From Candidatus Gastranaerophilales bacterium (GTDB lineage Bacteria; Cyanobacteriota; Vampirovibrionia; Gastranaerophilales; Gastranaerophilaceae): a stretch of DNA of 12,759 bases. Where the stretch lies: assembly GCA_947589525.1 (NCBI GenBank), contig CANQAW010000031.1, positions 1 to 12,759 of the forward strand. Direction: 5' to 3'. The translations under genes were made by a program, and so were the position numbers. Shown here piece by piece: positions 5,833 through 12,759 of this stretch; position 1 is the first letter of the stretch; each line of letters opens with the position of its first letter. The notes beneath the pieces were generated by a model, which had not been told where the DNA came from, searched no databases, and saw only the letters and a program-made list of their open reading frames with translations.

Positions 5833-8800
5833 TTACATCCAATTGAAGCTCTTGATGTAATTATCTTTATTAATATCGCCTAAAACTTTAACCTTGAAAT
5901 ATTTAACATCAGAATTCTGTCCTTCAACGGATGGGATTTTTTCTATTTTTTCAATCAATTCGCTGTTTTGATTTTTGGCGTTTTTATTGGGGGACAATGC
6001 GTCAATAACTTGCTTAATTGAAGCATTTCCGATATTACCCAAAACATTTGAAACGCTTTGCGATAATTTCCCGTATATTTTGATATCGGCAAAGTTTTTT
6101 AAAATATCATAATTACCGTCAAGATACATACTTAAATTTTTGCCTTTTGAAATAATTTCCAAATCTCTGACTTCTCCGCCTCCCAGCGTAAATTTACCTG
6201 AAATTTCTTCAAATTCACCCGTTTTGTACGGAGTTAAAACCTGAATTAAATTGTTCAAAGACAATCCCAAAAGTCCGTTTTTAATCAAATTTCCCGCTCT
6301 TAAAAGATACTCCAGCGAACCGAGTTTGGGCATTTTGCCGTTATTAATTTCAAATTCGACATTTGACTTGATGTTTTTTATATTATCGGGAGTATTTAAG
6401 CCTTTAGCGCTGAGCGATAGCGAACCGTTCATTCTTCCAAAAATCTGTCCGTCTAAATTTAAAAAGAGGTTAGCCAAAATTCCCGAACTGCAATCTTTCA
6501 TTTTTGCATCAAGTTTAAGCGTGTTTTTATTCAAATCATATCTGCCTTTACCCGATATTACGCCTTGAGCAATATCAAATGATAAATCCGACAATTCAAA
6601 AATATCATCTTTGAAATTAAAAAAGGCTTGCAGATTTTTTGATTGAATTTTATTGTAAGTGACGTCGGATACTAAAAATTCACCGTCTTTTATAATTAAA
6701 TCATCAGTTTTAAACACTGCTTCATTTTTAAGCGTTATATCGGTTTTACTGTTCTGCGGTTCTAATGAATTTATAAGGTCGGATATATTTAATTTATTTG
6801 ATTTTATATTTAACTTTTCAATATTGAAAGGCGGTGTTAATTTGTTTTGGGCTTTAAATGTTAAATCCACGTCGCTTTCTTTACTTTTTGCAAGCGCACT
6901 GCCGTTTATATATTTATCATTTATATCAACATATATGCTGTTTACTTTTGTGTCATATAACGGGATATCCAAATCCTGCAATTTCATCATTCCCGTAACT
7001 TTAGGATTTTTTACGTTTCCTTGAAGATTTATAGCGCATTCAAAATTTCCCTGTTTTAAAATCGATTTTTTAAAAATCATATTCAAAGTACGAACATTCA
7101 TAGGAGTAGAAGTCGAAATTTTGAAATTTTTATAAAGAAAATCCTCTCCCGCTTGTCTTAGCTGACCGTTAATTTTTAAAAGAGTAAGAGGAATGGTTTT
7201 GTTATTTTGATTTTTGATATATTTTAAAAGCTTCAGATTTTGAATATTGGCAGTATCTTTTTCAACCGATATTTTGCTTTGCAATTCTCTGTTATATTCA
7301 ATATCCCCGATGTTTGCACCCGAGAATGAAATATCGGAGTTTTTGGGAATTTTTGCCGCAATATCAATCATGTAGCGGTCAAATTTTCCTTTGAAGTTCC
7401 CCTTGAGAGGAATTTCCCCTTTTATCTTTACGGGATAGCTCAAAAACGGATTAATTATATTATCCGTTGCCGTTTCGTTTAAAATAGCGGAAAAATCAGC
7501 ATCTAAAGATTTGCTTTTGTAAATATCTTTAATGCTTGCATTAATAAATACGGGCATCAAATCATAATTTAAATTTATGTTATGCAGATGCACGGTATCA
7601 TTTTTTAATGAAATTTCGGCATTTTTTAAAAGACAATTGTTTAATTTAATATTGCGAAAAATTCCGGAATAATCGTCTAAATCCAAATTTTCAATGCGGG
7701 CTTCCACGTTATGGCTTGGTTTTTTTGATAAAAATTTATCAATACTTCCGTTAATTTTTACGCTTCCGTCTTTAACTGCTGCAATTATGTTATTTAAAAT
7801 TAATTTATCGTTTTCAAATTTGATAATTCCGGAATTAAACTTTATGTTTTGATTGTCTTTATCGTTTAAAAACACAAGATAGCCTTTGTTTGAAATATTC
7901 GATAAATCAAACTTATCAAGAGAAATTACACCTTTTGAAGCCAAATTTAATTTTGAATAAAAATTGATTTGTTTTAAATTTTCAAAAGAAGAAAAATATG
8001 ATTCATCAATCAAATTTAATGATATCAACTCTTTTAATATATCATTAGAGGAAATTTTAGGCGACATTATAAAAGAATTAAAAGCAATTTTGCGATTTTT
8101 GAATATTTTTTCAAGCTCCTGTTCAATATCAAAAGAAGCATAAAATTTTGAATTATTAATCTTAAAATCCAAATCCGCTTTTTGAGCTTGTCCGAAAAGA
8201 AGTCTGCCGTTAAGATTTTGCAGTTTTAATTTGTTTTTCAAAACCATAATGTTGTTTTTGAAATTAACATCACCGTTCATTTCCAAATTATTCAAAAAGT
8301 TTATATCTTCATAATCGTTAATTGTTCCCTTAAAATTAACTCTTACATCGGTTAATCCCGAAACTGCGGAAATATTTTTTGTTAAAACGGAATATTTATT
8401 AAATACTGCGCTGTTTTCCATTATCTTTAGCGCATTTGCAAATGAAACATTATCAATTTTTGCATTAAGATTAACATCGCCTTTTGTGTTGCCGACCCCG
8501 CTTAACAAAAAGTCGGAATTGAATATTTTCCCTTTTATTTTTTTGAAAATTAAATTTCTGTTATCAAAAACAAGCTCGCATGTACCGTTTTTTAACAGTG
8601 CATCCAGACCGTTTATTTTTGCCGCGGCATTTTTTGCGCTGAATTTTCCGAAAATCTGGGCATCAAAAATCGTTCCCTGAGTTTTGATATCTATATTGCC
8701 GAAGCCCGAAATATCCATAATAGGAACAGGCCCTATATTAAAACCTAAGATTTTTTGGATGGGGACAAGATATAATTTTGCAAATGCAAGGTCAATATTC

Positions 8801-10209
8801 TGAGTTGAATTTACGGAATATTTACCGTATAGAGAATCATCAAGATTTGAAACACCGTCAACGGTTACATATTCATTTTGAGGAGTGTATACCCTTGTAT
8901 AAGTCCTTACTTTATCATTCATAAAATAAAAATTAACATCATTTTGATTATAAGGTTTAGGATATGCCGGTATATAAACGTTGCTTGCTTTTAAGCTCCC
9001 CTGCATTTTTAAAGGGAAAAGCGAAACATCAATATCTCCGTCAAGTTTTGCGTGGAAATTTGATTTTTTAAGAGCGGGAATGCCTTCAAGGTTATAATAT
9101 ATTAAATTATCAGGCAAAAGATAAAGAAAATTATTTAACTGAGTATTTGAAATTTTTGTCTTAAGGTTAACTTTACAATGTTTGGAAAACAGTTCCGATA
9201 TGTCAGAATCAAGCTTTATATCCAAGTTATCGGAAGTCAAATTAAAATCCGAAATTTGTAAATTATTTTTGTTTAAATTAAAAGTCAGGGTAGTTAAAAT
9301 ATCTTTCTTATAAGGGATAACCGTTTTTAAATCCGCTAAATCCAATTGCAGATTTTTTAAATTTGAAGTAACTTTTTGCTTATTTTGCTCCGTAATTATA
9401 TTTAAATCAGCCGTTCCCGATAATTTAACAATATCCTTTGAAATATATTTTTTTGCCAAATCGTTTAAAACATACAAATCAAACTTATCAAGTTTAATAT
9501 CAAGATTTAAATCGTCTGATTTTAAAGAATTAAAAGGGTAAGACGAAACAATTTTTGTTGAAATCAGAGAAATATTTTGGTTGGAATTTACCGTGGTTTT
9601 TATTGCACTTTTTTGCGAAAATTCAAATATTTTCTTTCTTTTTGAAAGATTTAATCTTAAATCGCTGAAATTAAAATTTATGTTGCTTTCGGTTTCGTAA
9701 TCATCCTTATAGTTAAAATCGATATTTTTAATATTTAAGCTTAATCTTGTTAATTTTGGTTTTTTATCCGAAAGAAATATTTTGTTATTTTTTAATAATT
9801 CAAAAAATTCCGTTTTGCCTTCTTTATCCCGATAAATATCAACTTGAATTTTATCGGCGGATAATTTTTTTATATTTAATTTTTTAACAGCCAAGAATAA
9901 GGGCTTAAATGTAAAGGCGGGATTTGATACATATATGAGCTTCTTTGTTTTATTAAAATTATATACGTTAATTTCATCGGCATTAAATACCAAGTCCGTT
10001 TTTAAATTAAAAGAAACTTTGGGTTTAACAAATTCTACTTTTAAACGGGTTTTTTCAAAAATATAGTTCTCAAGTCCCGCAAAAGAAATAAAAAACTTCA
10101 AAAATATCAATACCGCCAAAATTAAAACCGGTATCAAGGATGCAATAATACTATATTTTACTTTTTTTGAGGAAAACAATGTTTTTAACGTTGAATATAT
10201 ATTTTGCAT
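5833..10209 (-). CDS. Very long AsmA-like (AsmA/YhdP-type) envelope protein
   Basis: The 1458-residue product has one membrane helix near the N-terminus (about 19-41, after a basic segment), then a long periplasmic part made almost entirely of alternating beta-strand patterns. The N-domain (about 42-130) has the AsmA layout, including IKKLSADKIQVDIYRDKEG (94-112). The C-terminal part at about 1256-1420 resembles the AsmA_2 domain: GRMNGSLSLSAKG, FTLGGGEVRDLEIISKGKN and YGKLSQSVSNVLGNIG. Long AsmA relatives (YhdP, TamB, YdbH) form hydrophobic grooves bridging inner and outer membrane and carry phospholipid outward, and the same role is inferred here. The typical TamB DUF490 C-terminus is not recognised, so AsmA/YhdP fits better. 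The length agrees with a bridging protein. The ATG lacks a ribosome site, but a perfect TATAAT lies 6 bases before it. The reading frame is intact throughout. Confidence 0.82.
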   Translation of the reverse strand: MQNIYSTLKTLFSSKKVKYSIIASLIPVLILAVLIFLKFFISFAGLENYIFEKTRLKVEFVKPKVSFNLKTDLVFNADEINVYNFNKTKKLIYVSNPAFTFKPLFLAVKKLNIKKLSADKIQVDIYRDKEGKTEFFELLKNNKIFLSDKKPKLTRLSLNIKNIDFNYKDDYETESNINFNFSDLRLNLSKRKKIFEFSQKSAIKTTVNSNQNISLISTKIVSSYPFNSLKSDDLNLDIKLDKFDLYVLNDLAKKYISKDIVKLSGTADLNIITEQNKQKVTSNLKNLQLDLADLKTVIPYKKDILTTLTFNLNKNNLQISDFNLTSDNLDIKLDSDISELFSKHCKVNLKTKISNTQLNNFLYLLPDNLIYYNLEGIPALKKSNFHAKLDGDIDVSLFPLKMQGSLKASNVYIPAYPKPYNQNDVNFYFMNDKVRTYTRVYTPQNEYVTVDGVSNLDDSLYGKYSVNSTQNIDLAFAKLYLVPIQKILGFNIGPVPIMDISGFGNIDIKTQGTIFDAQIFGKFSAKNAAAKINGLDALLKNGTCELVFDNRNLIFKKIKGKIFNSDFLLSGVGNTKGDVNLNAKIDNVSFANALKIMENSAVFNKYSVLTKNISAVSGLTDVRVNFKGTINDYEDINFLNNLEMNGDVNFKNNIMVLKNKLKLQNLNGRLLFGQAQKADLDFKINNSKFYASFDIEQELEKIFKNRKIAFNSFIMSPKISSNDILKELISLNLIDESYFSSFENLKQINFYSKLNLASKGVISLDKFDLSNISNKGYLVFLNDKDNQNIKFNSGIIKFENDKLILNNIIAAVKDGSVKINGSIDKFLSKKPSHNVEARIENLDLDDYSGIFRNIKLNNCLLKNAEISLKNDTVHLHNINLNYDLMPVFINASIKDIYKSKSLDADFSAILNETATDNIINPFLSYPVKIKGEIPLKGNFKGKFDRYMIDIAAKIPKNSDISFSGANIGDIEYNRELQSKISVEKDTANIQNLKLLKYIKNQNNKTIPLTLLKINGQLRQAGEDFLYKNFKISTSTPMNVRTLNMIFKKSILKQGNFECAINLQGNVKNPKVTGMMKLQDLDIPLYDTKVNSIYVDINDKYINGSALAKSKESDVDLTFKAQNKLTPPFNIEKLNIKSNKLNISDLINSLEPQNSKTDITLKNEAVFKTDDLIIKDGEFLVSDVTYNKIQSKNLQAFFNFKDDIFELSDLSFDIAQGVISGKGRYDLNKNTLKLDAKMKDCSSGILANLFLNLDGQIFGRMNGSLSLSAKGLNTPDNIKNIKSNVEFEINNGKMPKLGSLEYLLRAGNLIKNGLLGLSLNNLIQVLTPYKTGEFEEISGKFTLGGGEVRDLEIISKGKNLSMYLDGNYDILKNFADIKIYGKLSQSVSNVLGNIGNASIKQVIDALSPNKNAKNQNSELIEKIEKIPSVEGQNSDVKYFKVKVLGDINKDNYIKSFNWM

Positions 10210-10215
10210 AAGTTT

Positions 10216-10221
10216 ATTATA
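10216..10221 (-). promoter_or_regulatory. Consensus -10 element just before the AsmA-like gene
   Basis: TATAAT on the minus strand ends 6 bases before the ATG at 10209, so transcription would start at or within a base of the start codon. No clear -35 hexamer is found 16-18 bases upstream. Together with the missing Shine-Dalgarno this suggests a leaderless transcript. Confidence 0.4.
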
Positions 10222-10265
10222 ATTACTTTAAAATATTTTGGTATTGTTTTATTAAAAATTCATAC

Positions 10266-10303
10266 ATATTAATAGTTGAAAATGCGAAAAAAATGATTAA
10301 TAT
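10266..10303. repeat. Inverted repeat around the plus-strand promoter
   Basis: ATATTAAT (10266-10273) and its reverse complement ATTAATAT (10296-10303) are separated by 22 bases and flank the TTGAAA element. They could be paired operator half-sites, but the arms are pure A/T in AT-rich DNA, so chance is likely. Confidence 0.2.
10276..10303 (+). promoter_or_regulatory. Putative promoter of the first barrel gene
   Basis: TTGAAA (10276-10281) is followed after 16 bases by TAATAT (10298-10303), which ends 6 bases before the ATG at 10310. The -35 is good (5 of 6) and the -10 is weak (4 of 6). The start would fall at the ATG, and there is no Shine-Dalgarno sequence. Confidence 0.35.
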
Positions 10304-10309
10304 TGAGTT

Positions 10310-10855
10310 ATGGTAAAAAAAATTATTTTAATATTTTTAACATTAATATTTACATTGCCCGTTTCACACGCATACGAAGCGCATTTGCAAAAAGGTGCGC
10401 TGATAAAAGTATATTCAAGAACTCCTCTTTCAACGGATTCGCTGGAAGAAGGCTCTATAGTAAATTTTATTGCTCAAAGTGATTTGTGGGTATTGGAACA
10501 AAAGGCAATTGAAAAGGGCGATATTTTTTGGGGATATGTAAATTTATTAAAAATGCCCGTTTTGGGGGTTAACGGTGCAATGGGAATAAAAATAAAAAAA
10601 ATAGTTAAAACAAACGGACAGGAAAAAGATTTGCAAGGAACGGTTATTTTTCCGAACGGAAGCGAAACTTTAGGCGGAACGCTGACAAGTCCCGCATCTT
10701 ATAACACAACATTGCACTTAAGAAGAGTTTACGGAAATTACTTCGGCGCTTCACAGCAATATGTTCCGAGCGGAGAATATCAATTCGGTTCACACGTCGG
10801 CATTACTTCAAGAGACGGTGTATTAATACGTCTTGATGACGATTATTACATTTAG
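10310..10855 (+). CDS. Secreted barrel-domain protein, VirB10-like core, unknown function
   Basis: The 181-residue product has a signal peptide (1-21, cleavage after SHA) and no other membrane segment, so it should be exported. Residues 29-113 align almost without gaps, offset by 17 residues, with the next gene's product. Shared positions include Gly29, Ser44, Leu45, Gly48, Val51, Asn52, Ile54, Asp58, Gly70, Gly75, Val77, Gly86 and Ala90. The pattern SLxxGxxVNxI...D...G....GxV is the start of a VirB10/TrbI-type beta barrel. Unlike its neighbour it has no glycine-rich helix. Instead a unique tail (about 114-181) with GSETLGGT and VPSGEYQFG ends in LDDDYYI. It has no ribosome site and may be read from a leaderless transcript. 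It is divergent from the AsmA-like gene across 100 bases. I know of no characterised family for the full protein. Confidence 0.75.
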   Translation: MVKKIILIFLTLIFTLPVSHAYEAHLQKGALIKVYSRTPLSTDSLEEGSIVNFIAQSDLWVLEQKAIEKGDIFWGYVNLLKMPVLGVNGAMGIKIKKIVKTNGQEKDLQGTVIFPNGSETLGGTLTSPASYNTTLHLRRVYGNYFGASQQYVPSGEYQFGSHVGITSRDGVLIRLDDDYYI

Positions 10856-10856
10856 G

Positions 10857-10880
10857 AAAAAATTTGCCCGGATTTTTTTT
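10857..10880 (+). terminator. Weak terminator-like element after the first barrel gene
   Basis: A run of A ending in T (10857-10863) can pair with ATTTTTT (10872-10878) around the loop TTGCCCGG, and a T8 tract ends it. The stem is A/T only, so it would be a poor terminator. The -35 of the next promoter lies inside it. Confidence 0.2.
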
Positions 10881-10891
10881 AATGTGATAAT
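10864..10891 (+). promoter_or_regulatory. Putative extended -10 promoter of the second barrel gene
   Basis: TTGCCC (10864-10869), a 16-base spacer and GATAAT (10886-10891) preceded by TGT give an extended -10 promoter. The start would be near 10898, leaving a leader of about 25 bases with a full Shine-Dalgarno. This would let the second gene be expressed apart from the first. Confidence 0.4.
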
Positions 10892-10912
10892 ATAGTTACA
10901 AAAGTTAAATAA

Positions 10913-10918
10913 AGGAGG
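10913..10918 (+). promoter_or_regulatory. Full-consensus ribosome binding site
   Basis: AGGAGG ends 5 bases before the ATG at 10924. It is the strongest ribosome site in the window, while the genes starting at 4975, 4998, 10209 and 10310 have none, so high translation of the second barrel gene is likely. Confidence 0.8.
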
Positions 10919-10923
10919 AGTGT

Positions 10924-11601
10924 ATGTTTAAAAATATTGCAGTATTTTTGTTTTTATACGTTTTATTCTCTCTGAATGTAATTGCCGAACCGAATTACAA
11001 AGTAAACACTCCGGCTAATCAGTCCAATTTGCAGGGATATGCTCTTTTTGTTCCTGCGGGAATTACCACAACCGCCGTCTTATCTCAAGGAATTAACTCA
11101 AACAGTCTTGTTACGGGACAGAGCGTAAATGCAATTTTAACAAACGACTTTTATTATAACAACACTCTTATTGCAAGTGCGGGAAGCGAAATATTGGGAA
11201 CCGTTGTTGATAATCATAAAGCAGGTTTCGGAAACAGAAACGCAAAAACTTTAATCAAATTTACGACAATAAGAACTCCGTACAATAATATAATTCCAAT
11301 CAGCGCAGTCATAGCTACAAGTGATTCAACGGGTATTTTAAAAGGCGGAACCACGGCAGACAGCGCAAAAGAATATGCAAAAAACGCCGTTATAGGCGCA
11401 GGCTCGGGAGCAGTACTCGGAACGGCAATGGGTGCTCTTTCGGGCGGTTCCGTGGGCAGAGGTGCAATATACGGAACGGCGGTTGGTGCAGGAATAGGTG
11501 CAATTAAAAAAGTATCCGACAAAGGACAGGATGTTATAATTCCCGCTAACAGCGAAGTCAATATATTGTTTAATCAGCCTATCACGCTTACCGCTCAATA
11601 A
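10924..11601 (+). CDS. Secreted VirB10/TrbI-like barrel protein with glycine zipper
   Basis: The 225-residue product has a signal peptide (1-21, cleavage after VIA). From residue 44 it follows the order of the VirB10/TrbI C-terminal domain: VPAGITTTAVLSQGINSNSL (43-62; VirB10 has PAGT...tGINSDLPG), LIASAGSEILG (82-92; VirB10 has LIPQGTRLvG), FGNRNAKTLIKFTTIRTP (102-119), and a last strand block DVIIPANSEVNILF (203-216). Between these, residues 154-194 form a glycine zipper (AVIGAGSGAVLGTAMGAL, 155-172, then GAIYGTAVGAGIGAI, 180-194) that could be a membrane-inserting helical hairpin. VirB10 holds its outer-membrane helices at about this point of the fold. The cytoplasmic part, inner-membrane helix and proline-rich arm of true VirB10 are missing, and no other secretion-system gene is in view, so a conjugation role is not supported. 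An outer-membrane or envelope-scaffold role is inferred. Confidence 0.75.
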   Translation: MFKNIAVFLFLYVLFSLNVIAEPNYKVNTPANQSNLQGYALFVPAGITTTAVLSQGINSNSLVTGQSVNAILTNDFYYNNTLIASAGSEILGTVVDNHKAGFGNRNAKTLIKFTTIRTPYNNIIPISAVIATSDSTGILKGGTTADSAKEYAKNAVIGAGSGAVLGTAMGALSGGSVGRGAIYGTAVGAGIGAIKKVSDKGQDVIIPANSEVNILFNQPITLTAQ

Positions 11602-11661
11602 ATCATACAATCAGGCAATTTAAATTAATTTTTTATAAATGATAATTTGATAGAAAACATT

Positions 11662-12759
11662 ATGGCACAGATTAGAAACAAATACGACATAGCACAATCA
11701 ATAAAAGAAGAAGAAAAAACGGGAGCAACTTTACCCAACTTCTTTAACAGTGCAGATGAAATTAAGCCTTTAAAGGGATTAACTCTGTCTGTTACGGTTC
11801 ATATTATATTTATTATTTTATTTGTATCGTTTGCAACTATATATGAAATGCTTTATCCGCATTTACCCAAACCGAAAATGCCCGTTAATGACGTTGAATT
11901 TAAACTGGTGCAAAATAATTCCCAAAAACCCATAAATCCGAATACAAAAATAAGGTCAGACAGAGATTCAAGGGCGGGAGGAAAGCATGACCCGAAACGC
12001 TCGATATCAGAGCCGAGTCCAGCACCGAGCCCTAAAAAAACCGCTCAGAAACAAGCCTCTCCCCAGCCAAAAAAAACAATTCAACAACCTAAAACTAAAA
12101 CCGTTTCAAAACCGTTGTTTAAACCTCAACCAAAAACAGCGGTTAAACCTCAACCAAAAACGGTAACCAAACCACAGCCTAAGACACATACAACCGATGT
12201 ACAAACAGCGCCTGTCAAAAAACCGACTCCGATAAAAGCTCCAACGGCTAAAGCGCCGACAAAAGCGCCGGTTGCTAAACCAAGCGTGCAACCAACCGCA
12301 CCAAAGCTTGCCGCAGCACCAAAAAGTCCTTTTAAAGTTGCGGTTCCGCCAAGCTCTGCACCCGTCGGTTCAACATACAGACCGCAAACAGGTTCATCAA
12401 CAAGCGGTACCAGAACGGGTTCAAGTACGGGAAGCAATATATCACCTAAGTTTTCAACCAAAACAGGTTCATCCTCGGGAGGCCCATCAGGCTCGAGACC
12501 ATCTACAGGCTCAGGCTCATACGCATACAGAGGTTCATCAGGTTCATCCGGTTCGGGCGGAGGCAATCCAAGCCCCGGTAATCCAAACGGTGCGCCCGGA
12601 ATTGACGCTATAAGACAGCCAAACTGGGGACCTTACATGCGTGATTTGGAACAAAGAATTAAAAGAAATTGGACTCCTCCCAAAGGCGACAGTTCAAAAA
12701 GAATTGTAATAACATTTACAATCGGAAGAGACGGAAGATTACTTTCTCACAGAATAACA
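11662..12759 (+). CDS. TonB/TolA-like energy-transducing protein, C-terminus cut by window
   Basis: The reading frame is open to the window end (366 codons). Residues 1-39 are cytoplasmic and charged. A single helix at about 40-60 holds Ser43-x3-His47 (SVTVH), the motif TonB and TolA use to couple to ExbB/ExbD or TolQ/TolR. A long periplasmic arm follows: a Pro/Lys/Gln-rich part (about 75-235) with three KPQPKT units, then a Ser/Gly-rich part (about 236-312). The last part, PYMRDLEQRIKRNWTPPKG (325-343) followed by IVITFTIGRDGRLLSHRI (348-365), is the beginning of a TonB_C/TonB_2 domain, where the usual RxxW-like (here RIKRNW) and DGR elements are visible. The last part of that domain lies outside the window. 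The ATG follows the second barrel gene by 60 bases with only a poor ribosome site (GATAGAAAA). No ExbB/ExbD genes are seen. TonB and TolA cannot be told apart from this part. Confidence 0.85.
   Translation, partial: MAQIRNKYDIAQSIKEEEKTGATLPNFFNSADEIKPLKGLTLSVTVHIIFIILFVSFATIYEMLYPHLPKPKMPVNDVEFKLVQNNSQKPINPNTKIRSDRDSRAGGKHDPKRSISEPSPAPSPKKTAQKQASPQPKKTIQQPKTKTVSKPLFKPQPKTAVKPQPKTVTKPQPKTHTTDVQTAPVKKPTPIKAPTAKAPTKAPVAKPSVQPTAPKLAAAPKSPFKVAVPPSSAPVGSTYRPQTGSSTSGTRTGSSTGSNISPKFSTKTGSSSGGPSGSRPSTGSGSYAYRGSSGSSGSGGGNPSPGNPNGAPGIDAIRQPNWGPYMRDLEQRIKRNWTPPKGDSSKRIVITFTIGRDGRLLSHRIT
12121..12192 (+). repeat. Three tandem 24-base repeats coding KPQPKT units
   Basis: Three consecutive 8-residue units (KPQPKTAV, KPQPKTVT, KPQPKTHT) lie in the periplasmic arm of the TonB-like protein. 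The first two copies are identical over their first 17 bases, while the third uses different codons, so the first two look like a recent duplication. Such units stiffen the arm, and copy number may vary. Confidence 0.75.

Noticed and set aside
6251..7024. Two plus-strand open frames (105 and 121 codons) inside the AsmA-like gene
   Set aside because: They are antisense shadows of an intact 1458-codon frame, with Phe/Leu/Ser-rich products typical of reverse frames in AT-rich DNA.
5833..10209. TamB identity for the long envelope protein
   Set aside because: The DUF490-type C-terminus expected of TamB is not recognisable, and the C-terminal part fits AsmA_2/YhdP-like sequence better.
10210..10309. 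Small RNA or riboswitch in the 100-base divergent gap
   Set aside because: The stretch is almost pure A/T with no stable GC-paired stem, and both flanking promoters appear to start at the ATGs.
11214..11561. Minus-strand open frame opposite the glycine zipper
   Set aside because: Its Ala/Pro-rich composition is the antisense image of Gly/Ala codons. The plus frame has a signal peptide and a full ribosome site.
12150..12566. Minus-strand open frame of 138 codons opposite the TonB-like gene
   Set aside because: Its Pro/Glu/Asp-rich product is the antisense of the Ser/Gly/Pro-rich arm. It has no ribosome site, and the plus-strand frame carries clear TonB features.
12272..12613. Plus-strand open frame of 113 codons inside the TonB-like gene
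   Set aside because: It is an out-of-frame reading of the same low-complexity region, rich in His/Gln as expected from the Ser/Gly/Pro codons.
10310..12759. Type IV secretion or conjugation cluster
   Set aside because: Only the barrel domain resembles VirB10. No VirB9, VirB4, VirB11, relaxase or transfer-origin-like sequence is seen, and VirB10's own N-terminal parts are missing.

Overview
The window is AT-rich DNA, densely coded, with no gene-free stretch longer than about 100 bases and no RNA genes, mobile elements or CRISPR arrays that I can see. Several features point to a diderm bacterium: a lipoprotein with a lipobox, a very long AsmA-like envelope protein, two secreted VirB10-like barrel proteins and a TonB/TolA-like protein. 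The prepilin N-terminus (MKKAFTLAEVLI, with Ala instead of Gly before the cleavage site) and its C-terminal DxDG...DGKI block resemble prepilins common in non-photosynthetic Cyanobacteria (Melainabacteria/Vampirovibrionia, for example Gastranaerophilales). That assignment is inference from style, not a database match.

Layout. Positions 1-4975 are all read on the minus strand and form two apparent operons. The upstream one runs 4975 to 1808: an amino-acid-type solute-binding lipoprotein, a three-domain Xaa-Pro aminopeptidase, and a SpoU/TrmH-family RNA methyltransferase that overlaps the peptidase gene. The second starts at a good promoter (TTGCCA, 17 bases, TATTAT; 1758-1786) and reads a 67-residue basic small protein, a type IV prepilin-like protein, an MTA phosphorylase, and the first codons of another gene cut by the window edge. 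Divergent from the lipoprotein gene, with only 22 bases between start codons, is a plus-strand YitT-family membrane protein. It ends one base from the end of a convergent 1458-residue AsmA-like gene (5833-10209, minus). From 10310 the plus strand carries three envelope genes: two secreted proteins that look like divergent paralogues of one beta-barrel domain, and a TonB/TolA-like protein that runs off the window end.

How the parts may work together. The lipoprotein and the aminopeptidase fit amino-acid and peptide scavenging. MTA phosphorylase salvages methylthioadenosine and has no obvious link to its prepilin operon partner. The most interesting part is the right-hand end. The second secreted protein looks like the C-terminal barrel of VirB10/TrbI, with a glycine-zipper segment at about the place where VirB10 carries its outer-membrane helical hairpin. 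It lies next to a TonB-like protein that has the Ser-x3-His transmembrane motif. This could be an envelope-spanning assembly unrelated to conjugation. A second pattern is that four genes without a Shine-Dalgarno sequence each carry a -10-like hexamer exactly six bases before the ATG, as expected for leaderless transcripts.
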